A stretch of 64,000 bases of DNA from Campylobacter concisus (GTDB taxonomy: Bacteria > Campylobacterota > Campylobacteria > Campylobacterales > Campylobacteraceae). Shown here in pieces: positions 54,713 through 63,881 of this stretch; positions within the stretch are counted from its first letter, which is position 1; each line of letters opens with the position of its first letter. A program made the translations under genes and the position numbers. Location of the stretch: the NCBI RefSeq assembly GCF_003048375.1, contig NZ_CP021642.1:558001-622000 (forward strand), in the 5' to 3' direction. The notes under the pieces were generated by a model. It searched no databases. It saw nothing but the letters and a program-made list of their open reading frames with translations, and had not been told where the DNA came from.

Positions 54713-55753
54713 ATGAATAACAGGCTGTTTTTTGGAATTTTTGCGTTTTGTGCTTTGGCTTTGGTGGTCTATCTTTTTAAACCATTTTTACTTGACATTT
54801 TTATCGCAGCGCTGCTTGCTGTGGCTGTTGCGAACGTGCAGATCGCATTTTTAACGCTTACTAAAAACCGCAAAACGCTCTCATCAGGTCTTACGACATT
54901 TGCGCTTTTATGCTTATTTATCGCGCCGCTTCTTTACGCCGTTATCGAGATCGCGAAATACGCAGCTGGCTTTGATATAAACAACGTCACAAAGACGATC
55001 GAATTTATCAAAAACTACGACTTTAGCCTGCCAGAGTCGATAAATTTCTTAGAGCCAAAGATCAAGGAATTTATAGGCGGGCTTGATATCAAGATGCTAT
55101 TTTCGCAAGTCGCTGCTAATCTTGCAAATTTAGGCAAACTAAGCCTTAAATTTGGCGTTGATATGATCATCATCCTAGTATTTTTCTTCTTTTGCAATCT
55201 TTACGGCAACGAGCTTATAAACTATCTAAAAGAGGCGCTTCCGCTTAAAAAAGAGGACACTGAGTCGATACTTAGCGAAGTTGGCAACGTGATGGGCGTC
55301 GTTTTTTACTCAACTATCGCAAATATGATCATCCAGGGCTTTTTATTTGCCATTATCACCAGTTTTTACGGCTATGACGGCGTGCTAACTGGCATATTTT
55401 TTAGCTTCGCTTCACTCATCCCAGTCGTTGGTGGCTTTTTGGCGTGGGCGCCTATTAGCATTTATGAGTTTGCAAATGGCAACACAGCAGCCGCTATCAC
55501 GATCGCACTTTACACCATCATCGTGATCTCATTTGGCGCTGATACGCTGCTAAAGCCGCTTGTCATTAAATTTATAAACTCAAAACTAGTCAAGATACCA
55601 ACAAAGATAAACGAGCTACTCATCTTTTTTGCGATGATCGCTGGTATCACGACGTTTGGCTTCTGGGGCGTGATACTTGGACCTGCGATCGTGACATTTT
55701 TTATCTCAACGATCAAGCTTTACACGCTTTTGCGAGAGAGAAATTTCGTATAA
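54713..55753 (+). CDS. AI-2E family transporter (PerM/YdiK-like)
   Basis: 346 residues with about eight hydrophobic segments and the family C-terminal pattern (SFGADTLLKPLVIKFINSK, then FGFWGVILGPAIV). Family members include autoinducer-2 exporters and sodium/proton antiporters, so the substrate is uncertain. It is likely the first gene of an operon with the HIT protein and Cache-like gene. Confidence 0.87.
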   Translation: MNNRLFFGIFAFCALALVVYLFKPFLLDIFIAALLAVAVANVQIAFLTLTKNRKTLSSGLTTFALLCLFIAPLLYAVIEIAKYAAGFDINNVTKTIEFIKNYDFSLPESINFLEPKIKEFIGGLDIKMLFSQVAANLANLGKLSLKFGVDMIIILVFFFFCNLYGNELINYLKEALPLKKEDTESILSEVGNVMGVVFYSTIANMIIQGFLFAIITSFYGYDGVLTGIFFSFASLIPVVGGFLAWAPISIYEFANGNTAAAITIALYTIIVISFGADTLLKPLVIKFINSKLVKIPTKINELLIFFAMIAGITTFGFWGVILGPAIVTFFISTIKLYTLLRERNFV

Positions 55754-55767
55754 AATAGGGGCAAAAT

Positions 55768-56139
55768 ATGATATATGAAGATAAATTTATAAGAGTTGAG
55801 CGCGAAAAGAACGAGCTTCCGTGGGTGAAAATTTTTACTGCTAAGCCCTACCGCGAGCTAAGTGATTGTGATGAGGCGAGTAGAGCTAGGCTTTTTGAAG
55901 CGATGCTGGTGGCTGAAAAGGCGATGCTTGAGTTTTATAAACCAACTAAGATAAACATCGCAAGCTTTGGAAACTACGTACCACACGTGCATATTCACGT
56001 CATTGCGAGATTTGAAAAGGACGCGTTTTTTCCAGATAGCGTTTGGGCTAGCCCCAAAAGAAAAAGCGAGCTTAAGCTGCCTAAATTTGATGAGTTTGCT
56101 AAATTTTTAGAAGAAAAACTAAGGCTTAGTTTTGAGTAA
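55768..56139 (+). CDS. HIT family nucleotide hydrolase or transferase
   Basis: 123 residues; the histidine triad reads HVHIHVIARF, with the other conserved positions in INIASFGNYVPHVH. HIT proteins cleave nucleotide-phosphate conjugates. The exact substrate is not predictable. Its stop overlaps the next TTG-start gene. Confidence 0.88.
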   Translation: MIYEDKFIRVEREKNELPWVKIFTAKPYRELSDCDEASRARLFEAMLVAEKAMLEFYKPTKINIASFGNYVPHVHIHVIARFEKDAFFPDSVWASPKRKSELKLPKFDEFAKFLEEKLRLSFE

Positions 56140-57019
56140 ATACAAAAAATATTTTAATATCTATATCGTTTTAGTCGTTTTTGCGCTGCTTGGTAGCCTC
56201 TTTTACTTTCTTTATAGCTCATATATGGCTGAAAAAAAGCAAAACAATATGCGTGTCTTTTTTGACTATCATGTGAAACAGCTAAACAAAAGCATCGACG
56301 ATGAGAAATTTTCATCAATGGCGATCTCGATCTTGCTTGCTCAAAACGAGTCTATACAGATGTGCTTGCTAGGTCAAAACCGCGACGAATGCGTAAAAAA
56401 CATCGAAAATTTGACAAAAACTCTTGGCGCAGCGTCGATGTATAACAATATCAAACTTCATCTTTATGACAAAGACTTAAAAAGCTACGTAAGAAGCTGG
56501 GATCTAAACAGATATGGCGATATGATCGCTAGTGGCAGGTTTTTAGTCCAAGAGTCAAGGCGTCAAGATAGGCCCATGGTTGGCATCGAGGCGTGGTATG
56601 CGGGGGTGCATATAAGGGCTGTTTCAAATGTGATGCATGAGGGCAAAAACATCGGTAGTATCGAGGTTTTGCTAAACTACGACTCACTTGGAAATTTTTA
56701 TAAAACGCAAGGCATAGATCTTTTTGTGCTCTTATCAAAAGATAAGATGCCAGCACATAAAAGCGCTCCGAGTGATCAAATTTTAAGTGATTATTACATC
56801 GAAAATTTAAGCAGTGCAAATTTAAATATAGTTGGAATTTTGCGCGATATCGACCTTAAAAAGTATGAATTTTACGTATATAAGACGCACTATTTTTGCG
56901 TTGTGCCGCTACTTGATGCTAGCAACACGCAGATAGGCTACTATGTCCTTCACGTAAATACTGACGAAAAAGAGCGAAACATCTCGCAAAACTATCTTGA
57001 ATCAGAAGAGCTTTTTTAA
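56132..57019 (+). CDS. Membrane-anchored Cache-type sensor domain protein without an output domain
   Basis: 295 residues: one N-terminal membrane segment (about 10-32), a predicted helix with charged residues, then a domain resembling dCache/PDC sensors (MASMYNNIKLHLYDKDL-like, SYVRSWDLNRYGDM, GIEAWYAGVHIRAVSNV). The C-terminus (KERNISQNYLESEELF) ends after the domain without a kinase, methyl-accepting or cyclase part. Starts at a TTG overlapping the HIT stop. It could be a truncated chemoreceptor or a partner of another signal protein. Confidence 0.72.
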   Translation: MSKYKKYFNIYIVLVVFALLGSLFYFLYSSYMAEKKQNNMRVFFDYHVKQLNKSIDDEKFSSMAISILLAQNESIQMCLLGQNRDECVKNIENLTKTLGAASMYNNIKLHLYDKDLKSYVRSWDLNRYGDMIASGRFLVQESRRQDRPMVGIEAWYAGVHIRAVSNVMHEGKNIGSIEVLLNYDSLGNFYKTQGIDLFVLLSKDKMPAHKSAPSDQILSDYYIENLSSANLNIVGILRDIDLKKYEFYVYKTHYFCVVPLLDASNTQIGYYVLHVNTDEKERNISQNYLESEELF

Positions 57020-57021
57020 AT

Positions 57022-57144
57022 TTACCTCTTTAAAAAGCTCTCTATAAGATCTTTTAGCTCAAATTTAGCAAGTTCGGCTAGTTTTAAATACTCTTTTGTG
57101 CTGGCTATATTGTCAAGCTGCTTGTAAATTTGATCTTTTGTCAT
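57022..57144 (-). CDS. Possible small protein of 40 residues downstream of panB
   Basis: Reads MTKDQIYKQLDNIASTKEY, followed by LKLAELAKFELKDLIESFLK and Arg; a highly helical charged peptide with a typical codon pattern. The ATG is preceded by AAAGGAGAGGTG about 12 bases upstream; an in-frame GTG at 57156 could add four codons. It lies on the same strand as panB, about 115 bases downstream of it, and convergent with the Cache gene (two-base gap). No similarity recalled. Status as a gene is moderate. Confidence 0.5.
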   Translation of the reverse strand: MTKDQIYKQLDNIASTKEYLKLAELAKFELKDLIESFLKR

Positions 57145-57258
57145 CTCGTTTATCACCTCTCCTTTGTTTTTGCATTTTATAAAGAGGATATGACAGGATG
57201 TGTCACGTGATTAAAAATTTGCCGTAGTAAATTTGCGTTTTTAAGTTTAGCTATAAAT

Positions 57259-58074
57259 TTAACCCTTATACGAAAACTCTTCGCTTGGGAAAATTTTGTT
57301 TTTTACTTCATTAGCGTAGCTTTGTACGCCTTTTCGCACAAGAGTGGCTCCGTCAAGATAGCGCTTAACAAATTTAGGCTTAAAGTCCTCGAAGAAACCC
57401 AGCATATCAGACCAGACAAGCACCTGACCATCGACGTCTGCTCCAGAACCTATACCGATAACTGGCACACGAACCTGTCTTGTTATCTCGCTTGCTACAT
57501 TGCTAAGCGTGCCCTCAAGAAGTATGCTAAACGCGCCAGCTTGCTCAAACGCCAAAGCCTCCTCAACCAGCCTTTTTGCCTCAAGCTCGCTTCTGCCTTT
57601 TATCTTGTATCCGCCTTCAAATTTAAAAAACTGCGGCTTTAGTCCGATGTGAGCCGTCACGTTTATGCCCTCTTCGCAGAGACGTTTTACTAAATTTACC
57701 TGATGCATGCCAACTTCAAGCTTCACCGCATCGGCATTTGTCTGCTTAAAAAATTTCATCGCATTTTTGATAGCTTGTTTTTCATTTGTGTAGCTGCCAA
57801 ATGGCATATCAGCTAGGATAAAACTCTTTTTAGCCCCGGCGCAAACAGCCTTTGTGTGATAAAGCATGGTGTTCATATCAGCACTTAGCGTGCTCTCTTG
57901 CATGTTAAAGCTCATATTTAAGCTATCGCCAACAAGGATCACATCAGCATAATCATCAAAAATTTTAGCAAAAAGCGCATCGTAGGCAGTTATCATCACG
58001 ATAGGCTCGATGCCTTTTTTATTTTTTATATCATTTATAGTGAGTTTTTTCTTTGCGATTTTTTCATCTCTCAT
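57259..58074 (-). CDS. panB: PanB, ketopantoate hydroxymethyltransferase
   Basis: Makes ketopantoate from 2-oxoisovalerate and a one-carbon unit, the first pantothenate step. 271 residues from the ATG at 58074 (a longer frame opens at 58155 but its N-part overlaps the promoter region). KLTINDIKNKKG, MITAYDALFAKIFDDY, LVGDSLNM, VKLEVGM and IGIGSGADVDGQVLV are conserved, the metal Asp pair and Glu included. No panC adjoins. It is divergent from the Hpt gene. Confidence 0.93.
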   Translation of the reverse strand: MRDEKIAKKKLTINDIKNKKGIEPIVMITAYDALFAKIFDDYADVILVGDSLNMSFNMQESTLSADMNTMLYHTKAVCAGAKKSFILADMPFGSYTNEKQAIKNAMKFFKQTNADAVKLEVGMHQVNLVKRLCEEGINVTAHIGLKPQFFKFEGGYKIKGRSELEAKRLVEEALAFEQAGAFSILLEGTLSNVASEITRQVRVPVIGIGSGADVDGQVLVWSDMLGFFEDFKPKFVKRYLDGATLVRKGVQSYANEVKNKIFPSEEFSYKG

Positions 58075-58159
58075 GGCTAAGTCCGGTAAAATTTGTGATA
58101 ATGCTAACAATTTTATCAAAATTTTGCTACAATTACGCCAATTTCTTAAGGACATGAAA

Positions 58160-58564
58160 ATGGGTATATTAAAAAGGCTTGAAGTCGATTATTCTTATGA
58201 TATAGTTGAGGAGTTTCTCTCCCACTACACTTTGATGTGCGATTTACTAGAGCCTTTGATAATAAATTTAGGAAGAGCTGATAAATATAAGGAGAGCATT
58301 TTAGAGCTTTCTAGGATCTTTCACAATATCAAATCAGCAGCAGGTTTTATGCATCTTGACCCGATCTTAAAGCTCACTACTTTGGCTGAAGAGGTCACTC
58401 AAGAGGCTAGAAGCTTAAAAGGTCCAGCAAATGATAAATTTATAGATTGGTTGCTGCTTATTAGCGATCAGTTTCATAAATACAAAGGCGACGTCGAGAA
58501 AGACCTAGAGTATTTTAGCGTCCTTGAGCCAAAGATCATTGACGTACCTGCAAAGCTTGACTAA
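58160..58564 (+). CDS. Hpt (histidine phosphotransfer) domain protein
   Basis: 134 residues. A single Hpt four-helix domain: RIFHNIKSAAGFMHL contains the phospho-His at residue 55 with the H-x-x-K-S/G pattern. A longer frame opens upstream (58010), but the AAGGA at 58148-58152 fits the ATG at 58160 with seven-base spacing. It would relay phosphate between receivers, or link to chemotaxis. No kinase gene is adjacent, though cheY is encoded at 5814. Confidence 0.8.
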   Translation: MGILKRLEVDYSYDIVEEFLSHYTLMCDLLEPLIINLGRADKYKESILELSRIFHNIKSAAGFMHLDPILKLTTLAEEVTQEARSLKGPANDKFIDWLLLISDQFHKYKGDVEKDLEYFSVLEPKIIDVPAKLD

Positions 58565-58594
58565 ACAATCCAACTAAACCATTTCATTTTTTAT

Positions 58595-58953
58595 GGGAGC
58601 GACTTGGCTTCGACAGGAGCAGAGTCTGTACGGTGGCACGTCGCTTTGAGCAAAGCGTAAAAAGCTCAAATTAAATTTAAACGCAAACAACGTTAATTTC
58701 GCTCCTGCTTACGCTAAAGCTGCGTAAGTTCAGTTGAGCCTCGCTTTGTCTCATTCTAGCTAGGATGTAAGCGAGTAATTTAGCTAGAGTAGGCCAGTAA
58801 AGTGACTGCTTGCTAGCTGAAATTTTAGTCTTAGTCTAAATTTTGGTTTTGGAAAGTGAGCCTTTTTAGATGAAATTTTCACTTTTGCTAAGCGTGTAGA
58901 GGCTGTACGGATTTTGCTTTTGGACAGGGGTTCGATCCCCCTCGCTTCCACCA
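58595..58953 (+). ncRNA. ssrA: tmRNA (ssrA)
   Basis: The 5' end GGGAGCGACTTGGCTTCGAC and the 3' end CGCTTCC-ACCA pair as an acceptor stem (one G-U), with CCA encoded at 58951-58953, and the T-arm GGTTCGATCCCCC before it. The tag reading frame runs 58683-58727 and encodes ANNVNFAPAYAKAA and stop, a Campylobacter-type tag. It rescues stalled ribosomes with SmpB. The promoter is not clear; the gap to the Hpt gene is 30 bases. Confidence 0.97.
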
Positions 58954-59041
58954 CCTTACTTTAAAATTCTCTTAATTTTTACTCACTTTTAAAATAATAT
59001 AAACTAAAATAACACAACTCATATAAACAAAGGAGAGGGAT

Positions 59042-59473
59042 ATGTTTTTGGGATTTGATGGTGTTTGGAGTTTTAACGAAGGCTTTGCTGCTGTTCAAAA
59101 AGATCGCAAATGGGGATATATAAACACTAAAGGTGAGCAGATCGTAGAGTGTCAATTTGATGATGCTGATTTTTTTCACGAAGGCTTTGCTGTTGTTAAA
59201 AAAGATTACAAGTATGGATACATAAACACAAAAGGTGAGCAGATCATAGAGTGTAAATTTGATTATGCTTGGTATTTTAAAGAAGGCTTTGCTCCTGTTC
59301 AAAAAGATGGCAAATGGGGATATATAAACACCAAAGGTGAGCAGATCATAGAGTGTAAATTTGATGACGCTTATAGCTTTTACGAAGGCTTTGCTGCTGT
59401 TCAAAAAGACGGCAAAAGGGGTTATATAAACACCAAAGGATGTTTTGTCATTTTTGACGAAAGCAAAAAATGA
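59042..59473 (+). CDS. WG-repeat protein, 5' part (frame ends early)
   Basis: 143 residues, composed of four WG/MORN-like repeats of 34 residues (102 bases): EGFAAVQKDRKWGYINTKGE and close copies. The DNA repeats are nearly identical and in tandem, with the repeated antisense open frame on the other strand as a side effect. WG repeats form beta-rich, secreted or surface-associated folds in many bacteria. No signal peptide was found (MFLGFDGVWSFNEGF start). The frame ends at 59473 after FVIFDESKK. A second frame continues the domain, see the next entry. Confidence 0.75.
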   Translation: MFLGFDGVWSFNEGFAAVQKDRKWGYINTKGEQIVECQFDDADFFHEGFAVVKKDYKYGYINTKGEQIIECKFDYAWYFKEGFAPVQKDGKWGYINTKGEQIIECKFDDAYSFYEGFAAVQKDGKRGYINTKGCFVIFDESKK

Positions 59474-59693
59474 GATAGTGGTGCTTGATAAGGCTATAGA
59501 CAGGTCAAATAATACTTTCTACTTATCACGACTAGGTGATAAATTTGGGCTTTTGGATGAAAACTTTAGTGTCGTTATCAAAAATAGCATTTATGGTAAA
59601 TTTGAGGTGCTTCAAAGGATAAATGAAACTACTTTTTTGATAAAAATAGCAGAGCGAGAACTCTTTGTGGATAGCGAGGGGAATTTCAGATAA
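59445..59693 (+). pseudogene. WG-repeat gene continuation in the +1 frame
   Basis: The frame 59445-59693 encodes KNEIVVLDKAIDRSNNTFYL, a KFGLLDENF repeat and a C-terminus ending DSEGNFR. After the six-A run at about 59464-59470, one A less would join DESK to NEIVVLD and give a single protein of about 217 residues, so the gene is out of frame by one base. It may be a decayed gene, phase variation, programmed +1 shift, or a sequence error. Confidence 0.6.
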
Positions 59694-59719
59694 GCTAGCC
59701 ATAAAAAGCTTTGCTAGCT
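59693..59719. terminator. Inverted repeat between convergent WG and sppA genes
   Basis: AGCTAGC and GCTAGCT form seven pairs around a 13-base loop, at the meeting point of two convergent genes. A run of six T follows further on (after GGCTGG). It may act as a weak bidirectional terminator. Confidence 0.35.
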
Positions 59720-59744
59720 AGTTAAATTTAACTTGGCTGGTTTT

Positions 59745-60608
59745 TTATCTAAGCTTTGTCTCGAAAAATGCGTTAAAAAGTGAGTTTATGCCTTGCTTTG
59801 TAAATTTCTCCATTATCTTTTCGAGCTGCGGTTTTTCTTGCCAGACGGGCTCATCTACGAGGCTCATTTTTGCTAGCTCATTTTGAGCGTCTATGTAGCT
59901 GCCAAGGCTGTCTATTAGCCCCATTTTTAGGGCATTGTGCGCCAAAAAGACCCTTGCGTTTGCCCACTCGTCTTTTTTCTTGATATCTAAATTCCTAGCC
60001 GCCGCCACGTCGCTTACAAAGAGCATGTAAGCGTCATTTACGAGCCCTTGCAAGCTCTCGCGCTCCTGCTTGCTCCAGCTCCTCATAAAAGTGCCAGCCT
60101 CTTTAAACTCGCCAGCCTTCACCACCTGCTCGCTCACGCCTAAATTTTTGGCTAAATTTTCGATGTTTGCCCCTTGCATGATGACGCCGATCGAGCCGAT
60201 GAAAGCGCCTGGGTTTGCTACGATAGTGTCGGCATTTACGCCAGCGTAGTAGCTGCCACTTGCCATGTTGCCAGCTGCGTATGCGAGCACCTTTTTGCTC
60301 TCTTTTAGCCTCTTGACCGCCATGGCTAGCTCCACGCTAGGGCTTAGCGCGCCGCCTGGGCTGTCGATGTAGAGTAGCACGCCTTTGATGTTGTTATCCA
60401 GCCTTGCTTTTTCGAGTCCTTCTAAAATTTCGCTAGTATCTACTAACGTGCCGGTGATGTCAATGCGGGCTAAATTTGGCTCTTTCATCTTGCCATCTGG
60501 TGCGAATATAAAAAATAAAATGAGTAAAAATATGAGCGCCTTAAAGTAGTTATTGATAAATTTAAAAATTCCCAAAATTCCTCTAAAAATAAGCCTTAAA
60601 ATTTGCAA
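59745..60608 (-). CDS. sppA: SppA, signal peptide peptidase (S49 family)
   Basis: 287 residues, one N-terminal membrane segment (20-37). S49 core: DSPGGALSPS, GNMASGSYY with catalytic Ser117, and VKAGEFKEAG with Lys169, giving a Ser/Lys dyad. It removes cleaved signal peptides in the membrane. Its 5' end overlaps the mqnF gene by 13 bases. Single-domain form, as in most non-enteric bacteria. Confidence 0.92.
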   Translation of the reverse strand: MQILRLIFRGILGIFKFINNYFKALIFLLILFFIFAPDGKMKEPNLARIDITGTLVDTSEILEGLEKARLDNNIKGVLLYIDSPGGALSPSVELAMAVKRLKESKKVLAYAAGNMASGSYYAGVNADTIVANPGAFIGSIGVIMQGANIENLAKNLGVSEQVVKAGEFKEAGTFMRSWSKQERESLQGLVNDAYMLFVSDVAAARNLDIKKKDEWANARVFLAHNALKMGLIDSLGSYIDAQNELAKMSLVDEPVWQEKPQLEKIMEKFTKQGINSLFNAFFETKLR

Positions 60609-61813
60609 ATTTTGCCTCCGATATATAGTTTTTTAGCCTCGTTTGTGTGAAGTATGAGCTGAAGTATTAGCTCGCTATCATCGCACTCTAGGTCGTTATA
60701 TATGGCAAGATCAGCTGCGCGTCCAGCCCTTATCTCGCCGTTATTTGTCCTAAGCGCCTTTGCGCCCCCATGCGTTGCAGCGACAAAAAGCCTGGTGGCA
60801 AGCTCGTTTAGATCAAGGCTAGCATGGGTAAAAAGTGCAGCTCTTAGTTCATGCCAGAAATTTAGGATGATATTTGAACTAAGGCCGTCTGTGCCGATGT
60901 TTAGACTGACGTTGTTTTTGAAAATTTCTTTTAAATTTAGCGCCTTTTTGCCAAGTAGCCTGTTTGAAACGGCGCAGTGTGTCACGCTGTGATGAGGCTT
61001 AAATTTAGCAAAATCGCTCACATAAACGCAGTGTGTAAAGAGAGTATTTATCTCACGAAACATCGCAAAGTAGCCCTGCGCGTCATACATCGGCTTAGGA
61101 TCTTGGCTAAATCTTAAAAGATGCTTTTTAAAGCCACCGCTACCGTGCTCTAGCCACTGCTTTTCAGCCTTGCTCTCTAAAAAGTGCGTGCTAACAAGAA
61201 GATCATCCTTTTTAGCTATCTCAAGGGCAGCTTTAGCGAGTGTTGGGTGCACAGAGTAGGGCGAGTGAAGCGAGATGGCTGGGGTAAAATTTTTGTTTTT
61301 ATAGCCCTTTGTTTTTTCAAATTTAGCTAAGAAATTTTGCAAATTTTGTTCACTCATCTGCTCGCTTGAGCCTAAAATCTCACTAAAAAGCACGACTTTA
61401 ATCGGACTAGTGGCTAAAATTTCAAGATCACTACCAAAGCTAGATATCTCGCCAATGGCACAAACTCCGCTTTTAAGCAGCGAATTTATGGCTTCACTCA
61501 TCGCTTTTTTAGCGTCTATCCTAGCTAGCTCGCGGCCTTTATCGACGATAGAGCCAAGCCATTTTATAAAGTCGCCATATTTTAGGGTGCTAACGTTTGA
61601 GCTAAATTCCAAATGAACGTGCGTATTTACGAAGGCTGGGGCTATCACGCTATCACCAAAGTCGCAAATTTTCGCCTCTTTAAATTTCTTTTGCGCCTCT
61701 TTTTCGTTTATAATTTCTAAAATTTTACCTTCATCAATGACAAGACAAGAATTTCTTAAAATTTTTGGATTTTCTCCGCCAGTGATGATCTTTTTTGCTT
61801 TTAAAATTTCCAT
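60596..61813 (-). CDS. mqnF: Aminofutalosine deaminase-type amidohydrolase (futalosine menaquinone pathway)
   Basis: 405 residues of the amidohydrolase (COG0402) family: metal-binding HVH at about residues 65-67 (FVNTHVHLEF), catalytic segments THFLESKAEKQW, TLFTHCVYV and NIGTDGLSSN (metal Asp). Genes of this type in Campylobacter and Helicobacter deaminate aminofutalosine in menaquinone synthesis. The symbol is by position and family; a general deaminase is possible. Divergent from aroQ, overlapping sppA. Confidence 0.8.
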   Translation of the reverse strand: MEILKAKKIITGGENPKILRNSCLVIDEGKILEIINEKEAQKKFKEAKICDFGDSVIAPAFVNTHVHLEFSSNVSTLKYGDFIKWLGSIVDKGRELARIDAKKAMSEAINSLLKSGVCAIGEISSFGSDLEILATSPIKVVLFSEILGSSEQMSEQNLQNFLAKFEKTKGYKNKNFTPAISLHSPYSVHPTLAKAALEIAKKDDLLVSTHFLESKAEKQWLEHGSGGFKKHLLRFSQDPKPMYDAQGYFAMFREINTLFTHCVYVSDFAKFKPHHSVTHCAVSNRLLGKKALNLKEIFKNNVSLNIGTDGLSSNIILNFWHELRAALFTHASLDLNELATRLFVAATHGGAKALRTNNGEIRAGRAADLAIYNDLECDDSELILQLILHTNEAKKLYIGGKICKF

Positions 61814-61897
61814 TTCTAGCCTTAAATTTTTGTTATTGTAGCGAAAATTTAGGAACGAAAATGTATAATTTGGGCTATTTAATCAAAAAGGAGTGAC

Positions 61898-62377
61898 ATG
61901 GATAAGAAGCTAAAAATAATGGTTATCCAAGGCCCAAATATCAACATGCTTGGCGCTAGAGAGCCAGGAATTTACGGCGTTATGAAGATGGAGGATATCC
62001 ACTCTCAAATGAAGATCGTCGCCGATCAAAATGACGTTGAGATCGAGTTTTTTCAAAGCAACCTTGAGGGCGAGCTAGTCGATAAGATCCAAGAGTGCTT
62101 GGGCGATGCTGACGGCATCATCATAAACCCAGCCGCTTACACTCACACCTCTATCGCTATCCGTGACGCGCTAAGTGCGGTTGCGCTACCAGTTATCGAG
62201 GTGCATATCAGCAACGTTTATAGAAGAGAAGAGTTTCGTCACAAAAGCCTCATCGCACCAGTTGCGGCAGGTCAGATCGTGGGCTTTGGACCAGTTGGCT
62301 ATCATTTAGCGATGATAGGCATGCTTCAAATTTTTGAGCAAATCAAAGCAGTAAGAGCAAATCAAAAAGCACAATGA
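61898..62377 (+). CDS. aroQ: AroQ, type II 3-dehydroquinate dehydratase
   Basis: 159 residues. Shikimate pathway step 3. [18 protein letters not shown] includes the Asn, Arg and catalytic Tyr of the type II family; [16 protein letters not shown] and [17 protein letters not shown] carry the His and Arg of the active site. Overlaps the M24 gene by four bases. RBS AAGGAG. Confidence 0.95.
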   Translation: MDKKLKIMVIQGPNINMLGAREPGIYGVMKMEDIHSQMKIVADQNDVEIEFFQSNLEGELVDKIQECLGDADGIIINPAAYTHTSIAIRDALSAVALPVIEVHISNVYRREEFRHKSLIAPVAAGQIVGFGPVGYHLAMIGMLQIFEQIKAVRANQKAQ

Positions 62378-63399
62378 ATTTCATCTTAAAGGACGAAAAC
62401 GCCGTATTTTACGAGTGCGGCTACAGCTGCGACAATGAGTTTTTGCTATGCCTTGATGGCGTGAAATACTTTTTCACGGACGCGAGATATTATTTCGAGG
62501 CAAAAAGCTGTGTAAATGCAGGCGTAGTCGTTCTTTTAGCGCAGAGAAATTTAATAAGTGAGGTGCGGGCATTTTTAAGAAAGATGAAGCCAAGCAGCCT
62601 CGTTTTTAACCCTGATGAGCTAAGCTTAAGTGAGTTTAACGCGCTAAGCAAGGGATTTAAGATAAATTTCAAGCCAAAGGCAAATTTCTCTAGGCTAAAG
62701 AGAATTTGCAAGAGCGAAGATGAGATAAAAATTTTAAAAAAAGCTAGCGAATTTGGGGCGAAATGCTTTGACGAATTTGCTAAATTTGTGCGTGAAAATG
62801 GCGAAGGGATGAGCGAAAAAGAGCTTCATTTCAACGCCTCGCTCATCTTTAGGCAAAAAAATGAGCTAGGCCTTAGCTTTGATCCGATCGTGGCGATAAA
62901 CGAAAATGCCGCAAAGGCGCATGCACTGCCTGGGGATAAAATTTTAAAAAGTGGCGATTTGCTGCTGCTTGACGCTGGGGTTAAATTTAAGCGTTACTGC
63001 TCTGACCGCACTAGAACTGCTTGCTTTGATGAAAATTTTAACTTCTCAAAGGAGCAAAAATTTAAAAACGCCAAGATGCAAGAAATTTACGAGATCGTAA
63101 AAGAGGCTCAGGTTGCTGCGATAAAGGTCGCTAGAGCTGGCGTTAGGGCGTGTGAGATAGACCTTGCAGCAAGAAGTGTGATAGCAAAGGCTGGATATGA
63201 AAAGGCTTTTTTTCACTCGACAGGACATGGCGTAGGTGTTGATATACACGAGCTTCCAGTCATCTCAGCAAGGAGCGAAACGCTCATAAAAGAGGGCATG
63301 GTCTTTAGCGTGGAGCCTGGAATTTATCTAGAAAATGAATTTGGGGTGCGCATCGAGGACGTCGTGGTTGCAAGAGAAGGTGGGTGCGAAATTTTATGA
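62374..63399 (+). CDS. M24 family metallopeptidase (Xaa-Pro aminopeptidase-like, PepQ/PepP)
   Basis: 341 residues: short N-terminal creatinase-like domain, then a pita-bread fold. Metal ligands are visible: Asp in [17 protein letters not shown] (two Asp), His in [16 protein letters not shown], Glu in [11 protein letters not shown] and GVRIED. It would remove N-terminal residues next to proline. The start overlaps aroQ; the stop overlaps folK (ATGA). Confidence 0.9.
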   Translation: MNFILKDENAVFYECGYSCDNEFLLCLDGVKYFFTDARYYFEAKSCVNAGVVVLLAQRNLISEVRAFLRKMKPSSLVFNPDELSLSEFNALSKGFKINFKPKANFSRLKRICKSEDEIKILKKASEFGAKCFDEFAKFVRENGEGMSEKELHFNASLIFRQKNELGLSFDPIVAINENAAKAHALPGDKILKSGDLLLLDAGVKFKRYCSDRTRTACFDENFNFSKEQKFKNAKMQEIYEIVKEAQVAAIKVARAGVRACEIDLAARSVIAKAGYEKAFFHSTGHGVGVDIHELPVISARSETLIKEGMVFSVEPGIYLENEFGVRIEDVVVAREGGCEIL

Positions 63400-63872
63400 G
63401 GCTAGCTGGAGCAAGAAAGATCGTAAAAAGCCGTTTTTGCCCTAGTTTTTTTCAAAAAAGAGATGAGTTTAAGTATGAGGCGCTAGTTGGCATGGGTGGC
63501 AACATCGGCGATAGCGCAAAGAGGTTTGATAAATTTATAAGAGCGATTAGTGAAGATAGGCGTTTTCACGTGGTTGAAGTCTCGCCGATCCTTATAAATG
63601 CGGCGTTTGGCTACGAAGCGCAGGATGATTTTAGTAACGCTGTTATAAATTTACAAACATCTATGAGCCCTAGAAATTTGCTAAAAATTTTGGGGCACTA
63701 TGAGAGTAAATTTAAGCGCGTGAGGACGTTTAAAAATGCGCCACGCACGCTTGATCTGGATATTTTGTATTTTAGTAAAAAAGTCTATAAGACGCCGCGC
63801 CTTATCGTCCCGCACCCAGGGGCTAGCAAGAGGCTTAGCGTGATCGTGCCACTAGGGCTTATGAGAGGTTAA
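63396..63872 (+). CDS. folK: FolK, 6-hydroxymethyl-7,8-dihydropterin pyrophosphokinase
   Basis: 158 residues from the ATG at 63396, which overlaps the M24 stop as ATGA (an in-frame GTG lies at 63384). GMGGNIGDSAKRFDK and APRTLDLDILYFSKKV carry the HPPK motif of paired Asp; PRLIVPHPG is the C-terminal part. It makes the folate precursor pyrophosphate. flhF begins ten bases later, the arrangement usual in Campylobacter. Confidence 0.92.
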   Translation: MRLAGARKIVKSRFCPSFFQKRDEFKYEALVGMGGNIGDSAKRFDKFIRAISEDRRFHVVEVSPILINAAFGYEAQDDFSNAVINLQTSMSPRNLLKILGHYESKFKRVRTFKNAPRTLDLDILYFSKKVYKTPRLIVPHPGASKRLSVIVPLGLMRG

Positions 63873-63881
63873 AGGATATAA

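Noticed and set aside
58979-59404. Long open frame on the minus strand, 141 residues of repeated sequence
   Set aside because: It is the mirror of the WG-repeat gene; the 102-base DNA repeats keep the opposite strand open. No ribosome site and no plausible protein.
59042-59473. CRISPR-like look of the evenly spaced repeats
   Set aside because: Repeats are 102-base coding units with no unique spacers; they encode WG repeats.
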